A stretch of DNA of 64,000 bases from Elmis aenea. Its lineage: Eukaryota; Arthropoda; Insecta; Coleoptera; Elmidae. The position numbers were made by a program, and so were the translations under genes. Location: NCBI GenBank assembly GCA_947652605.1, contig OX393579.1, positions 23,953,674 to 24,017,673 on the forward strand. The letters are read 5' to 3'. Below are positions 1-11,867 of the stretch, piece by piece. The notes under the pieces are model-generated. The model did no database searches, had not been told where the DNA came from, and worked only from the letters and a program-made list of their open reading frames with translations. Each line of letters starts with the position of its first letter. Position 1 is the stretch's first letter.

Positions 1-7
1 TATTAAG

Positions 8-1462
8 CAGGGATGGAAAACGTAACGTAACGATACCCGATAACGTTATAATAACGATTCAATTATAATTTTTTATACAATAACGTAACGATATTTTAAT
101 AACGTTATATAACGTTATAATAACCGATAACGTTTCGTTAAAAGTTATTTGGTATCGTTATTCTTTATAAATTAAATTTTTATATGGCGATCTTTTTATT
201 TTTAGAAGATATAATATTTTGTTTGCATTTTAGAAATTAAAATGAAAATAAAATATCTCAACCTTAACGTAATTTTGTAGGTACTATTTTTTAAATTTAC
301 ATTTACAGATCCCAAAAATAATTTCAGAGTTACAAATAAAAATTATTTTTATACAGCATGTTTCTTAAATAATGCGAAAAAATTCGGGAGGTGATACTTA
401 ATCGAAAATTAAGAGGGGTCTTTCAAATTTTTTTTTCTTTAGGGTCTCCTTTCGGAGTTACACCCCCCTAAAGGGGATCGGTAAAAATGGGTTTTTATTT
501 TATTTCCCAAAATTGGATAAATGTGGGAGATTTATACTTATAAAAAGGTTTCCCATAGTAATATTTTTAATCATCTCCCACCTTCACAGGGGGCTGAAAA
601 GTGCGACCTCTGTTGATTTTTTTATCAGGACTTTTTGGTAGTTGAAATCTAGCAATTTTAAATTTTCTTTAAAAACTTGATTTATTTAGAAGTTTTTTTA
701 TTCTTTAACTGTTCTCGTTAAACCTACAGTTTTTGAGTAAAAAATTATATGAATGAACATGAACAATCAAATATTCCAATATAAAACGATATTGGATAGA
801 AGTGACGGGTGTAATTCATTTTGACGTTTACGCGGCGACAACTATAAAACGCCCGTCAATTCTACCCAATATGAACATAAACATCATATTCACTCATTTA
901 ATTTTTTACTTAAAACTGTAAGATTTACGAGAAAAACTAAAGAATAAAAAAGGTTCTAAATAAATCAAACTAACAAAAAAAAATTGCAAAATTTCAACTC
1001 AACAAAAAGTTATGATATGATTAAAAAACCAACTGGGGTCGCACTTATCAGCCCCCTATGAAGGTGGAAGATGATTGAAAATAATACTATTGGAAACCTT
1101 TTACTAAGTATAAAACATCTACTAAATATCATTCTCCTACATTTATCTAAATTTGAGAAATAAAATAAAAACCTAATTTTATCGCTCCCCTTTAGGGGGG
1201 TGTAACTCCGAAAGGAGACGTCTAAGAAAAAATTGTTAAATACGTAAAAGACCCCACTTTATTTTCAATAAGGAATCACCTTCCGAATTTTTTCGCATTA
1301 TTTAAGAAACACCCTGTATATCATAATTTGTGTAACGTTATATAACGTTATATAACATAACAATTCATTTTTTTAACGTTATTTATAACGTTATGTAACG
1401 AAAACAAATAATAAATAACGTTATACAATAACGTAACGATTTAAAACGTTATTCCATCCCTG
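8..1462. mobile_element. hAT-type non-autonomous element (MITE) carrying a nested foldback
   Basis: The left end reads CAGGGATGGAA and the right end TTCCATCCCTG, an inverted pair of the hAT type. The 8 bases after the right end (ATATTAAG, 1463-1470) match the 7 bases at the window start (TATTAAG, 1-7), so an 8-bp target duplication is very likely, with its first base cut off by the window edge. Just inside both ends lie many AACGTTATA-like repeats (about 15-175 and 1330-1450). No transposase is seen, and most of the interior is a later insertion (354-1316). Confidence 0.8.
354..1316. mobile_element. TA-flanked foldback element with ACAGGGTG-type end, nested in hAT MITE
   Basis: Long inverted repeat with its centre near 835. 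The outer right end reads CGCATTATTTAAGAAACACC followed by CTG|TA. The left end is TA|CAGCATGTTTCTTAAATAA, a mutated partner. Matching arm blocks include the GGAGTTACACCCCCCTAAAG region near 450 against its reverse complement near 1195, and the CCCACCTTCA block near 577 against its partner near 1060. TA duplications and CAGGGTG-like tips suggest the Tc1/mariner superfamily. No coding sequence is seen. Confidence 0.75.
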
Positions 1463-1470
1463 ATATTAAG

Positions 1471-3730
1471 TACAAAATAATTTAAGATTTCACTATTGCT
1501 TTATCTAAGCAATAATGCTGTTTTTAAGAATGGGATTTTATTTAGTAAAAAAAGTCTATTTCAATTTGGTTTTTATCAAATATATTTTGAAGTATATTAT
1601 TTTAAATATTAAGGAGTCATTAAATAGTATATTTAAAAAAAAAATACGATTTATTTCATGGTATATTGCACTTAAAAATAAAAAAATTTTAGGCATGTAT
1701 GTAAAAACCAAAAATGATAACCATAAGAAAATGAAAAGTTATTTGGAAATAAAAAATTGCATAGACTTGCAGAAACTTGTTAGAAACATTAAACAAAAAA
1801 TAAAAAGTTGCTGTTAACATTTTTAACCTTTTCGTTAATGAAAAAGTTTTTCAGTTTTTATGAAAAGTTTGCAAATATCTGAAACCAGCTTGGATATTAT
1901 TAGATACAATTTTCGAAATTTTGCCAAATTGAATCTTTTACTTTGATAGATAATAAGCGATATTCTCAAGTTATACAAAAGTTGTTATCAGCTGGTATAA
2001 TTAATTAATTAAAATTTATTTTATCTTGTCGCGTCGTCACTAAAAAATGTATGACATTCTTAAATTCAAATGACCTATGAAATTTAATCGCCAAATTAAG
2101 TGCTAACTACTTAAATTGCAACATATAAAAGTGCATTACTGTAAAATTTTCATTGGTTCAAAATATTCGTTGCTATTTTACAACATGCCGTAGAAAGTAC
2201 TCTACTTTTATGTACAGGAATATGGCGAAAGCAATTTGGTGGCTGCATCAGCTAGTTCAAATGACTACTGCCACTGTAATTGCAAAATTTTCAGTTTTTA
2301 AAAGATTGTTATATCGGCTTAACTCTCCAACCGTGTTAAGTTATAATCCTTACAGCCGTTATATATTTTTTTATTTGCTCGACATAGTCGTTTTCAGGAA
2401 GTTGAACTATAAAAGTAAATTGGAGAAATTCAATTTTCTACTTTTAATAAAATTTCTAGTGTTCGATCTTGTTGCCGTTTAGCATAAACTATATTTTCAC
2501 GACCGGCTTTTCGAGTCATAGTGTCCAGCAGAACCATGAAAAGTTTATAGTACTGACTTCCAAGGATATTTATAGACTTTACGGAGGCTTCTTCTGCATG
2601 AATAAAATTGTATTCAACCTATTAACATTCTGTTTTATCAGAAAGTGTAATTTTCCATTATTAGTATTCTAATAGCTGCTGCGTTAATAAACAATCATTC
2701 CCGCTACCGAAGTACATAATGGAGCAAAGAGCTAATTCTAGATGAGATGAGATCTCGTTTGATGCTTGAAGCGTTTGTGTGAGTTTGAATTGTGCGAAAT
2801 TACAGTTATAATTGTATTATTGTAACTTCCCCACGTTGCAGGAACAATACGTTGCATGGCGGAGCCTTTACGTTTGGGATACAGCAGAGCCAGCTAATTA
2901 CTGCTATGGTATTTGCTACTTGAGATGGGCGCGTGATAAGATTTTTAATGTACTTTAAAAGAAACGTTTGCGCAACAAGAAATTCTACTGAAATACAAGG
3001 ATTACAGTTTAAGCCTTTGCCATTAGAAAAGTTCGTGTTTTCAATTACTGGCGTGTATCTACTTTTAAAACTTGAGACTTTAATTGGCTAAATGTACTTT
3101 TGTCAAGTTTTTAAATTATAATATCCACCGATTTTGCAAAATGAATTCCACAAACCAATATTGCATGGATTATATTTTTCTGTTCAAGTAATATTAGACT
3201 CTTTCTTATAATCTCATCGTGAACGCAATTTTTTAATTTTAAAAGCATTCGTTTTTAAATTAAGCGCTACTCTGTGACTACGTCATTCTATTAAAGTTAA
3301 AAAAAAACAATTTGCTCGCGCTATAAACCAAAATTAATCTTTTTTCGTTAATTCTGAACTTAAATGATAATTTTTTATATAAAATAAAATCATATTTCAG
3401 CTCGGTGGAGTCGAATTATTATTTTAAATTTTAGTAATCTAGTAATCTAGTAATCAAGTAATCGATATTCTACGAGAAAAGAATTAATAAGAAATCTTTA
3501 TTTCGCTTTAAGCTAATTTTACATGATCTTAATCCTGCTTATATTTATTTGTACATATTATCTTAACTATTAAATCTTAACATTATTTTTCACATATTCT
3601 AAAAATAGTTTTTTAAAATTTGGTAAATAAGGAAAGAACCATGAGCGATCATAATTAATCAATATTTAATGCAAAAATTGTTACTCTACGTTTTTTATTA
3701 TTTTTCATTTAATTAAATAAACGTTTATAT
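1471..3730. other. AT-rich non-coding stretch, probably Camta intron or upstream
   Basis: No recognisable gene or transposon. Open frames at 1515-1817 and 2153-2482 are lysine/phenylalanine-rich translations of AT-rich DNA with no motif. A GC-richer block at 2842-2908 is listed separately. A short tandem repeat of about 10 bases (unit like TAGTAATCTA, about four copies) lies at 3432-3463. Confidence 0.4.
2842..2908 (+). other. candidate short exon (unproven)
   Basis: A 67-nt block of about 50% GC in DNA of about 30% GC. It is preceded by a pyrimidine-leaning acceptor (CCCCACGTTGCAG) and followed by a GT donor (GTATTT). Frame 0 is open throughout and leaves one base (G), which is phase-compatible with the Camta exon at 18820 because that exon begins by completing a codon with AC. 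The encoded peptide (starting EQYVAWRSLYVW) is not recognised, and phase agreement is expected by chance one time in three. It may be a chance arrangement or a non-coding exon. Confidence 0.15.
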
Positions 3731-4020
3731 ATTTTTTTGTGCGATCGTACTAGAAACAGCTGTTTGACGGACGCGTTAGCAACCATAAAGTACTGCATTA
3801 CCGGCCCTATCCTTAGCAACGGCCGTAAAAGTTACTTTTCAGGCCGTTACTCTTAGCAACGGCCGAAAAAGTAACTTTTACGGCCGTTGCTAAAGAGAGG
3901 GCCGGTAATGCAGTACATACGCCGTCATCTGTCAGTGACAGAATGTCACGTAGTTTCTAACCTATAATTTTGAAAATCACTAAAAATGTAAATTGTTTTT
4001 AATTCGATCGCACAAAAAAT
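3731..4020. mobile_element. palindromic MITE (unclassified)
   Basis: The outer ends are TTTTTTTGTGCGATCG (from 3732) and CGATCGCACAAAAAA (to about 4019), an inverted pair. Inside, the block starting GTACTGCATTACCGGCC at about 3790 is the reverse complement of a block ending at about 3916, giving a near-perfect stem of about 46 bp. The loop holds a further related copy of TTAGCAACGGCCG. No clear target duplication and no coding sequence. Confidence 0.65.
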
Positions 4021-6275
4021 GTAATATGTACCTCGGCCAAAACGTACTTTTTGGCCTTGATACATAAATAACTATTTTAATATCATAATTATCATTATTC
4101 TTTTTTATATTATTGTTTAAATTCGGTAAAGGCCTTACTTTTCTGTTACGCGTTTTTGCAATATTGTTTTGTTCTGCTTAGAAAATTCGTTCCAAACTCA
4201 CAGATACAGTTGTTAATTGTTAAGTGTATTAATAGATACCCGCCAACTCGTGTATCCATTTAACTGTTAATTTTTAATAAGACGTTTTAGTTATTAATCG
4301 CGCAGTAATTGAAAATTAAATTATTTAAATGCATAACTTATTTCGCATAAATGTTAATATTTGACTGAAAATTTCTATTGATCTTGGTATTGTCTTTTAC
4401 TATTGCCAATCTAATGGCCTTCAGATGTTACAGAAATTGTAAGACAAATGAAAACCAAGAATGTTTGTAAATAATAAATAATTGAGTTATGAACACACAA
4501 CGTCTAAATATAATTTTTAAATCGTTCTCATTTTGACACATGTTGGAGTATTGTACTGTAATATGTACCTACTCATCGTTAAGCTACCCGTTTCCTCCAC
4601 CTTTTGTTAAAAATAATGAACTAGGTACATAGGTAAGGTTAATTAAAAACCACTTATCGTTTCTTCGAAAGATATCTAGTCGAAGTACTGGACCAGCTTT
4701 AAACATCTCGTCTTTTCATCACTAGCAGTCTTAATTTTTAATTAAAATCAAATAAAAGAGAACAGTCTTAAAACTGTTGATTATTAATTAATCTTATTGA
4801 TATTAAAAAATTAATCACTTTAAAAATTTAGGCATTAACGAATAAACTTACTAATAAAATATTAGATAACAACACCCGGAAATTTTATCATTGTTTCGGT
4901 AAATATTAAAAGATTCAATCAAATTGTCGAAAGAGATATAAAGAGAAAAAGTCCCAGAAATAGTAAAACCAATGCTAACATTAATGAATTCTGAGCGATA
5001 ATGGAGGGACTAAAAGTAACCCACAAACATAGAAATAAGATTTTTCAGAAAATTTAAAGCCAAACTAAGATAATATAAAATTACAAATAAAAATTAGAAC
5101 AATTGAAGATTCTACGGATAAAAACAATAATACAAGGATAATTAAAATGACATATATATACTTAAAAAAAACCTTGATAAATTGTTGAAAAAGGTTTATG
5201 AAACAAGAACAAAGGAGAACGCCGAGAAAGATGAAGGCGGAAGGATTAAAGGCAGTTTTCATATGTAGGAGTAAAATGAGATCACATAACGGTTCTGGCG
5301 GAAAATCTTATGTTGAAACCGCTTAAAAAGTACACTTAAAAGTTGAAAGCTTACACGGAAAGGAAGAAATGTTTGGGATTGTGAAAAAGGGGAAGATTAA
5401 AATATACAACATTTTGGTGTTTAGGTAATATCTGGCAGAAATTATTACTAGAAGAATTATTCACCTTTAAATTTTAAACAATACATCAATATAAAAAAAA
5501 ACAACGGGCAAAAATAATTTTTAAAATTTAAAAAATCAAAAAGTTTTAAACTTAAAGCAAGACAATTAATTCCTGACATTTTAAAATACTGAACAATAAA
5601 ATAGATTTTTAATATATGTCATTGTTTATATCTTTCATTTTATTTTAATTCGAATGCCCATTCATCTCTTATAAATAGACCTTGCTTTACATCCTTTAAT
5701 GAGTTGTATGCAGCCTTAGTAATTATAAATATTGAAACATGTAATTTAAAAAATAAAACATCTCTTGGGTTGTTAAACCTTGCAAGTTCGCATCAAAAAT
5801 AAAACGCACGAACATTCGCGCATGAGAAGATTAAGCTAATATGTCAACTTTATACGTCGTCTTTGCATTTCTATCACACCTATTACATCTGCTGCTGTCA
5901 TATTGTGTCTGCCGGCTCATAAACGTGTTAGCGCAACGCAATTTCGTAATACAATCTACACCGCTCGTAAAGTGAAATGAAACAGACGTTAATACTTGAG
6001 GCAAAGTGAACCTACTGGTAACGCATCCCATTTTTACACCTTACCGAGTCATAATAACAATGACAGTATATCGTCATTTGCATACAGCATCAACATAGTA
6101 ATAATAATAGTTTATCGTTGCAAGCATACAAGCTCAACAAATCCAGGGTTAATCCAAGGACTGCTCAATCAGCGTTTAACCAAACAAAATAAATGGCCCG
6201 AATGACGTTGGTCTATGACCTACTTTTAATAAATTATTTTTGGCAATTTATTGTTTGGACTAAGCGAGTTCTATA
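4021..6275. other. AT-rich stretch without a recognised gene
   Basis: No family recognised. At 5170-5400 the plus strand has weak coding character (charged residues interrupted by stops), which may be an old retroelement relic but matches nothing securely. The GC-richer block at 5780-6200 carries two opposed short open frames with no motif. Confidence 0.3.
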
Positions 6276-8030
6276 CAGGGTGATAATAATCTACATGTGT
6301 TGCATGGGTAACTTGGTTATTATAAGAGTTACGTAGTCGGTTAAATTAGCAAAGTTGGGCAAAATTTCTAGAAACATTTAGGGCCGTTTTCACATTTGAC
6401 CTACACCTTCAACTTTTTTAAATATTTTGAAAAACTAAAAATAGGCAAAACGGTAAATAACTCCAAAACCACCTACGTTAAAATCAAAATGTGAAATGAC
6501 TCCTTTAGATATTTCACGTAGAAGTCGTGACACACTTGATTTTTGAGATATTAGCCAAACTTGACTTTTTTTAGATAGCAATCATAGTAGGTTATGGGTT
6601 CATTTAAAAAACATTTTTTTCGTGTTTCGTTGATGGATGGGTTGTTAGGTTTATCTCTAAAAAATATGCAAGTTATAGCAATATTATTGTATTTATTAAG
6701 TGTAATCTAAGTGACCATTGAAAAATAAACAACAAAATATTACATAATTAAGCTAGCTGTAGTTAATTAAACACAAAAAAAATTAAAACTTAAATTATTC
6801 AACCCTTTCAATACTGCGGGGATACAAACGTCCAAAAGGATGTTTGAAAAATTCTGCATTGTGATGTCACTTTATAATACCCTGGGATGGGATTTGTTAG
6901 TAGTTCTGAGCTCACACTACACGTGAATCACTTTAGTTTGTATCGGGAATACGTGTGGCTCCTGTCAGTCAATTTTTCTGCGGTCATGTGTGTGTTCATT
7001 AGTTACTGCTGGGACAAATTTATCCCAAGCGTTCTATACTGCTGGGACATAATATATATCCCAAGCCCTTCTATGAAAAAAAGTAAAAGCTAAACATTTT
7101 AAACTTTGTATACATATATATTTTTAAGCCATAGCAACAAATATCTATACATGCCACATAATTTACTTCATTGGACAAAAGTTGTATTGAAAGGTTTAAG
7201 GTGTTTTTCACATTTCATAATAATTTATTATTTTGCACTAACAATTACTATTAAATCTAAATTAGTACAGGTGTAGCCAATCTTAAAAAGACAGTCGAAT
7301 ACTATTGTTGAATTAGGATTAGCTGTATTAAGTACAGTTCATCAAATAAAAAGGAATGTGTCTAGGAAAATATTATTATTAGATAATAATCTACAAGCTG
7401 CAGATTTCAAATTTGTATTGCCCATGGAGTGAGGGCTATGTTATAATTTAGATTTAATGGCAATAGTAAGTGAACAATCATAAAATATTATGAAATATAA
7501 AAATAATCTCAAATTGTTTAAGTTTTCAATTTTTTCCGTTCAGTTAAGTACAGCTCGCTTAATTATGTGATCTTTTTTTTCAATTGCCATTTAGATTAAA
7601 CTTAATAAATACAATAATATTGCTATAACTTGCATACTTTTAAAGATAAACCCATACATTAATGAATAGAGAGAAAAAATATTTTTTTGTGAACCCATAG
7701 CCAAATATGGTTGCCATTTAAAAAAGTCAAGTTTGGCTTATATCTCAAAAATAAAGTGTAGCATGACTTTTTAGATATGTTTTTCCTATCTAAAAATATA
7801 CACAGGAATCATTTCACATTTTGATTTTAACATCATAGGTGGTAATTATTTTCTATTAAAAAATCGTCTGTTTTTAGTTTTTCAAAATATTTAATAAGTT
7901 AAAGGTGTAGGTCAAATGTCAAAATTAAATTTGTCTTGAAATTCTGCCCCGCGTTGCTAATTTAACCGACTTTGTAACTTTAATAATAACAAAGCTACCT
8001 ATACAACACATGTAGATTATTGTCGCCCTG
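6276..8030. mobile_element. 1.75-kb foldback element, TA-flanked, ACAGGGTG ends
   Basis: The left end is TA|CAGGGTGATAATAATCTAC and the right end is GTAGATTATTGTCGCCCTG|TA. The arms can be followed inward for about 500 bases on each side, for example CATTTGACCTACACCTT near 6395 with its partner near 7905, and the block near 6715 with its partner near 7590. Seven-element TA/CAGGGTG signature in this window, consistent with mariner-type MITEs. The central 0.7 kb (about 6790-7540) is not part of the palindrome and includes an apparent later insertion. Confidence 0.8.
7004..7072. repeat. two tandem 33-base units with TGGGA..TCCCA dyads
   Basis: The unit TACTGCTGGGACA...TATCCCAAGC...TTCTA occurs twice, starting at 7004 and 7037. 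Each unit holds its own short inverted repeat (TGGGA/TCCCA). The pair sits in the non-palindromic centre of the 6276-8030 foldback and gives the repeated YCWD residues of a small open frame there, which is not considered a gene. Confidence 0.55.
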
Positions 8031-9070
8031 TATAAACATTTCTTTTATTAAACTAATTAAACAAAAATATTCGTGAACTAGCACAGTAATTAATTGTGAT
8101 TCATGAAATGCGGCCTAATTAAAAAACAATAATTTGCTGGACACAACTGTCAAATCTGACAGCTATTTATTATGTATTTAGTATAACATCGTGTCAATAT
8201 TATGCAATTTTAATTACATCAAAACAATTTTTAATTAAATACAGGATGAGTCCCGAACAACTTTTCGCTAGTTTTAACAGTTACAGGGTCGATTAATTGT
8301 GATGAAAGTTGTGTAGTTTCATGCTTATTATTCAGTCTAACAACAAATCCGTAGCCTTCCTACTTCAGAAATAATTTAAGAAATGTAAATATTTGATTCT
8401 CCTTAAGTACCTGTTGTGTTGCTTTTATTCTCTGAAGTAAAAAAAAAATTAAAACCGCTTTTTTTAAAAATCTTCGTTTTGACTCCATTCTGATCTTACT
8501 GAATTTGTACCAAGAATTTCGTCTGTCTTGAACCATCATCAAATTTTTTATTTCTTAAGAGCATGATTTCCCGTTATTGCACCTCGGGTGAATTTCTAAA
8601 ATTAACTTTAAAACCCATAAATAAATGTTTGAAAATCAGCATTGCAATGAAAAATAGAACCTCTCCAGCTTTTTCTAAATAACTTTTTAAACTAATAAAA
8701 AAATTATTTTTAAATCATTAACGAACGAAATTGCGTAACTTTTATTTAGTGGTACCGGCCCATTAGTTTGTCAGGTAAGCAAAATACGTGCCAGTAGTCG
8801 GACAAGCTATTTGGGCCATTCTATTGATAAAAATCTCTTTTAAAAACGTTTAAATCAAAATAATACCTATGATCAACAATAGCGAAATCATTAGAATGCT
8901 GTAGGTCGGTCACTACGTGACGTCACTGGGTGATCGTTCAGCGTTTTAGGCAAATGAATTAACATTTTATACGCAATTTCTCTATTTGTACACAAATTGC
9001 GACGATAGTTATTTGGATAGCATAACATTTTTAGCATCGTAATGACAATCGAGTAAACACAAAGCGAAGC
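8031..9070. other. intergenic or intronic stretch with a small hairpin and a CRE-like site
   Basis: No gene recognised. A short imperfect inverted repeat lies at 8757-8817 (GGCCCATTAGTTTGTC against GACAAGCTATTTGGGCC). A perfect GTGACGTCAC palindrome lies at 8917-8926, containing the CREB/ATF consensus TGACGTCA. The last 180 bases are GC-richer than their surroundings and would have joined the GC-richer block at 11936-12180 before the Harbinger insertion. Confidence 0.3.
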
Positions 9071-9341
9071 TAAGGCTAGGCGCGCACATGCGATTTTCTG
9101 TCGCGCGATTATTTAGTCGCAAAAATAGAACTCATGGTTTTAAGTACAAGTGCGCTCACATGCGACTAAATAATCGCAGCGATTAAAAAGATGCAACCTG
9201 TTCCATTTTCGCAGCGACGCGATTGTCGCAATCTTGAAATGAGTCACACACACAGGTATGAACCTACGCGCACTTGCGATTATTCTGCCGTAGTTGTGGT
9301 TGATTTGATGGTGTATATTTTATTAAAATTTTACTTTTAAA

Positions 9342-11368
9342 ATGTCTTATCCTATTGGAGAAGTATCTAGTGTTTTAGACATCGAAAGTATAATATCGGA
9401 GGTCGAAAAAAGACCAGCTATTTATAATAAACATTTAAAACAATATAGCAACCGAAATCTGAAGAAGAAGCTTTGGGGAGAAGTGTGCACAACAATTATA
9501 AACAATTGGGAGGAACTATCTCCAAGAGAAAAACAAAATAAAGGTATGTGTATAATTGATTCCTTTTATTTACATTAATTTTGACCAATAATATATGTAA
9601 TTCAAATTTTATCATATTGCCATGGTAGGGAACCTTGAGGGGATGTAAAATAATTTGCGAAATAATCTCTAACATTAAGCCCAATCATGTTAGGCCGTAT
9701 TGCAGATGGATTACAGCTTTGTAAAGGACATTCATACAACTCGTCCTCAACTCGTACACCATCCTTCTTCCGTACAAAATTATGAAGTACGCAGCAAGCT
9801 TTGATTATATGATCGGCAAATGTGGCACTCACATCTATAGGTCGATGAAAAATTCGCCATTTATTTGCCAAAATTCCAAAAGTACATTCCACCATTCGAC
9901 GAGCACGGACTAGTCTGTAATTAAAGACGCGTTGTTTCACTGTCAGATTTCTTCGTGGATAAGGCCGCAAAATATTTTGCGATAACGCAAATGCTTCATC
10001 CCCTACAATTATAAACGGCATAGGTTTTCCCGACTGATCATGGGGTAGCTTTTGTGAAATAGGAATATTTAATTGATTATTATATAATCTTCGGCCAAAA
10101 TTAGAATGTTTAAACACATTAGAGTCACTTCCAGCTCCATATGCCCCCACGTCTATCGCTGTAAAACAATAATCGGCATCCACTACACCCAGAAGAATTG
10201 TCGAGAAAAAATTCTTGTAATTATAAAATTCAGAACCGATATTATTAGGCTTCCTTAGCCTAATATGCTTGCCGTCCACTGCACCAATACAGTTTGGGAA
10301 ATTCGTTCGTTCATAAAACTGTTTAGTTATAATTATTCAACCCTCTTCTAATAATTCAGGCATAAGTAAAGGCTGCAAACATTCCCAAAATTGTTCACAT
10401 GTGTTCTTAACAATTTCTCTTATCGTTGTAGCTCCCAGTAGGTATTCAAAATGTAAAGAGTTAAAACTATTTCCGGTAGCAAGGTATCTACAAAAAATAA
10501 TATTTAATGTTTTTTAAAATAGGTACTTATATGAAAATATGTTTAATAATTATATTAAAATAATTTTTTAACATTGCAGGAAAAGAAGTGCAGAAAAAAT
10601 GGAAAAATTTGAAAGATTGTTTTACCAGAGAAATAGCAGCTCAACGCAAAACAGTGTCTGGTCAGGCCGCAAAAAAGAGAAGGAAGTATATTTATTTTGA
10701 TCAGCTGCTGTTTCTGCTTCCAACACTGAATGAGAGAGCGACTAGTGGCAACATAGAACCTTTGCAAAACGCAGAAGAAGAAGAGAGCGTATCTCTGCAA
10801 AATACTGAACAAGTACAAAACCTCACACCCAGGCACTCACAAATTTCTTCCAAGAAAGGTCGAGATAAAATATCTTCATTTGACCACAAACTCTTAAGTA
10901 TATTGGAAGAAAAAAGAGAAGAAGAAATTGACGAAGATAAAAACTTTGCCCTAATGCTAGTTCCTGTTAAAAAAACTTACTGACGACCAAAAACATTACG
11001 CCAAAGTAGAAATTTTAAATATTATGAAAAGTGCCAAAAATCTTCAACCTCCGCCGGTTTTTCCTCCGCATTATCATCATCATCCCAATTATACAATGTA
11101 TAACCAGACTTCATTACAAAATCAACAAATTCAGCCTGGGCATGTGCAATTTCTACCGTCAACAACAAATTTGGAGATTCTGCCTGGAAGAAGAGTGGTG
11201 CAGTCACCTCTGACCACTAGGAATCAGAATGCTGAAACTGCAGGTCCCATGAAAAACTACTATTCCCAGTTTTCAGAAAATGTACTATCCCCTGCTACTT
11301 CCATAACGTCTTCAGCTACTGTATCCGATAACAGTGAATTTTTTGACATGTCAAATCAAAATATTTAG
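9342..11368 (+). pseudogene. Harbinger MADF/Myb-like accessory protein gene, frameshifted
   Basis: In PIF/Harbinger elements a SANT/MADF-type DNA-binding protein works with the transposase. Exon 1 is 9342-9543, beginning MSYPIGEVSS, and ends at a good donor (G|GTATGTG). Exon 2 starts at 10580 after ACATTGCAG. Joining restores the MADF pattern: DIESIISEVEKRPAIY, then LWGEVC...NW..LSPRE from exon 1, then KEVQKKWKNLKDCF and RRKYIYFDQLLFLLP from exon 2. After an acidic stretch ending ALMLVP, a 1-base insertion or 2-base deletion near 10960-10970 breaks the frame. The expected tail (KKLTDDQKHYAKVEI) and a histidine/proline/asparagine-rich end continue in another frame to the stop at 11368. The 1.04-kb intron contains transposase exon 2 on the other strand. 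An AATAAA-like signal follows near 11438. The family call is firm; whether the frameshift is real or an assembly error is open. Confidence 0.85.
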
Positions 11369-11867
11369 TTTGTGTTTTATATTATTCTTTCTTATGGAAC
11401 GGACTGACGGCTAGGGTCATACGCCGTCATTTTTGTTGTAATAAAAATTAAGTTTTTGCGTTTTTTACCTTCATTTATTAAAACCTTTTAATGTTATTGT
11501 TTAAATAAATCGTGTGTACGTACCTTCATGTTACTGAAAGACGTTCTTCTGGCGGTATACATTTTCTCCATTTAGTGTCCTGATAAGTTATTTTGGGTTC
11601 TATTATTTGTAACAATTCGTCGAAACTTTTAATGCTCATTCTATAATAACTAAAAAATTTTTGAGGATGATCCCTCAAATCACTGTAAATTTTATAGAAC
11701 TGTCCTATTAGCAATCTTTTAGTTAACATTGGATGTACCCAATGTTGCTTTTTACGTAGTTTTCTAAATCTTCGGCGAAACAAAGCAATCACACAAGCGG
11801 TTTCTATGAAATCCATCTTGATTCTAATGTGTTGTTGCGTTTTAAAAGTCGCAAGTGCGCGATCCAT
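9602..11867 (-). pseudogene. Harbinger DDE transposase gene with two in-frame stops
   Basis: It would cut and rejoin element ends. Exon 1 runs 11867 to 11524 (N-terminal part beginning MDRALATFK, with the family-like HPQKFFSYYRMSIKSFDELL). The donor is AAG|GTACGT at 11523, and exon 2 starts at 10487 after TTTTTTGTAG. Exon 2 includes YLATGNSF, NFPNCIGAVDGKHIRL, GSDSNVF, IVGDEAF and RRMVECTFGILANKWRIF. Conserved acidic residues of the RNase-H-like DDE core are present: Asp of VDGKH, Asp of GDEAF, and Glu of MVECTFG 37 residues later. Two stops break it: TGA at 11528-11526, where the family has Leu in ..RLSVT-L-RYLATG, and TGA at 10339-10337, one base from the Trp codon expected in EEG-W-IIITKQF. 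The intron (10488-11523) contains exon 2 of the MADF gene on the other strand. The stop at 10339-10337 lies just upstream of the longest open stretch (10279-9602). Confidence 0.9.

Noticed and set aside
1515..1817. 100-codon open frame
   Set aside because: Lysine/isoleucine-rich as expected of AT-rich DNA; no motif, no splice context.
5170..5400. Plus-strand text with retroelement-like amino-acid composition
   Set aside because: Stops are frequent and no block could be tied to a named domain.
11526..11867. Treating the 113-codon minus-strand frame as a separate gene
   Set aside because: It is exon 1 of the Harbinger transposase, ended by an in-frame stop just before the splice donor.
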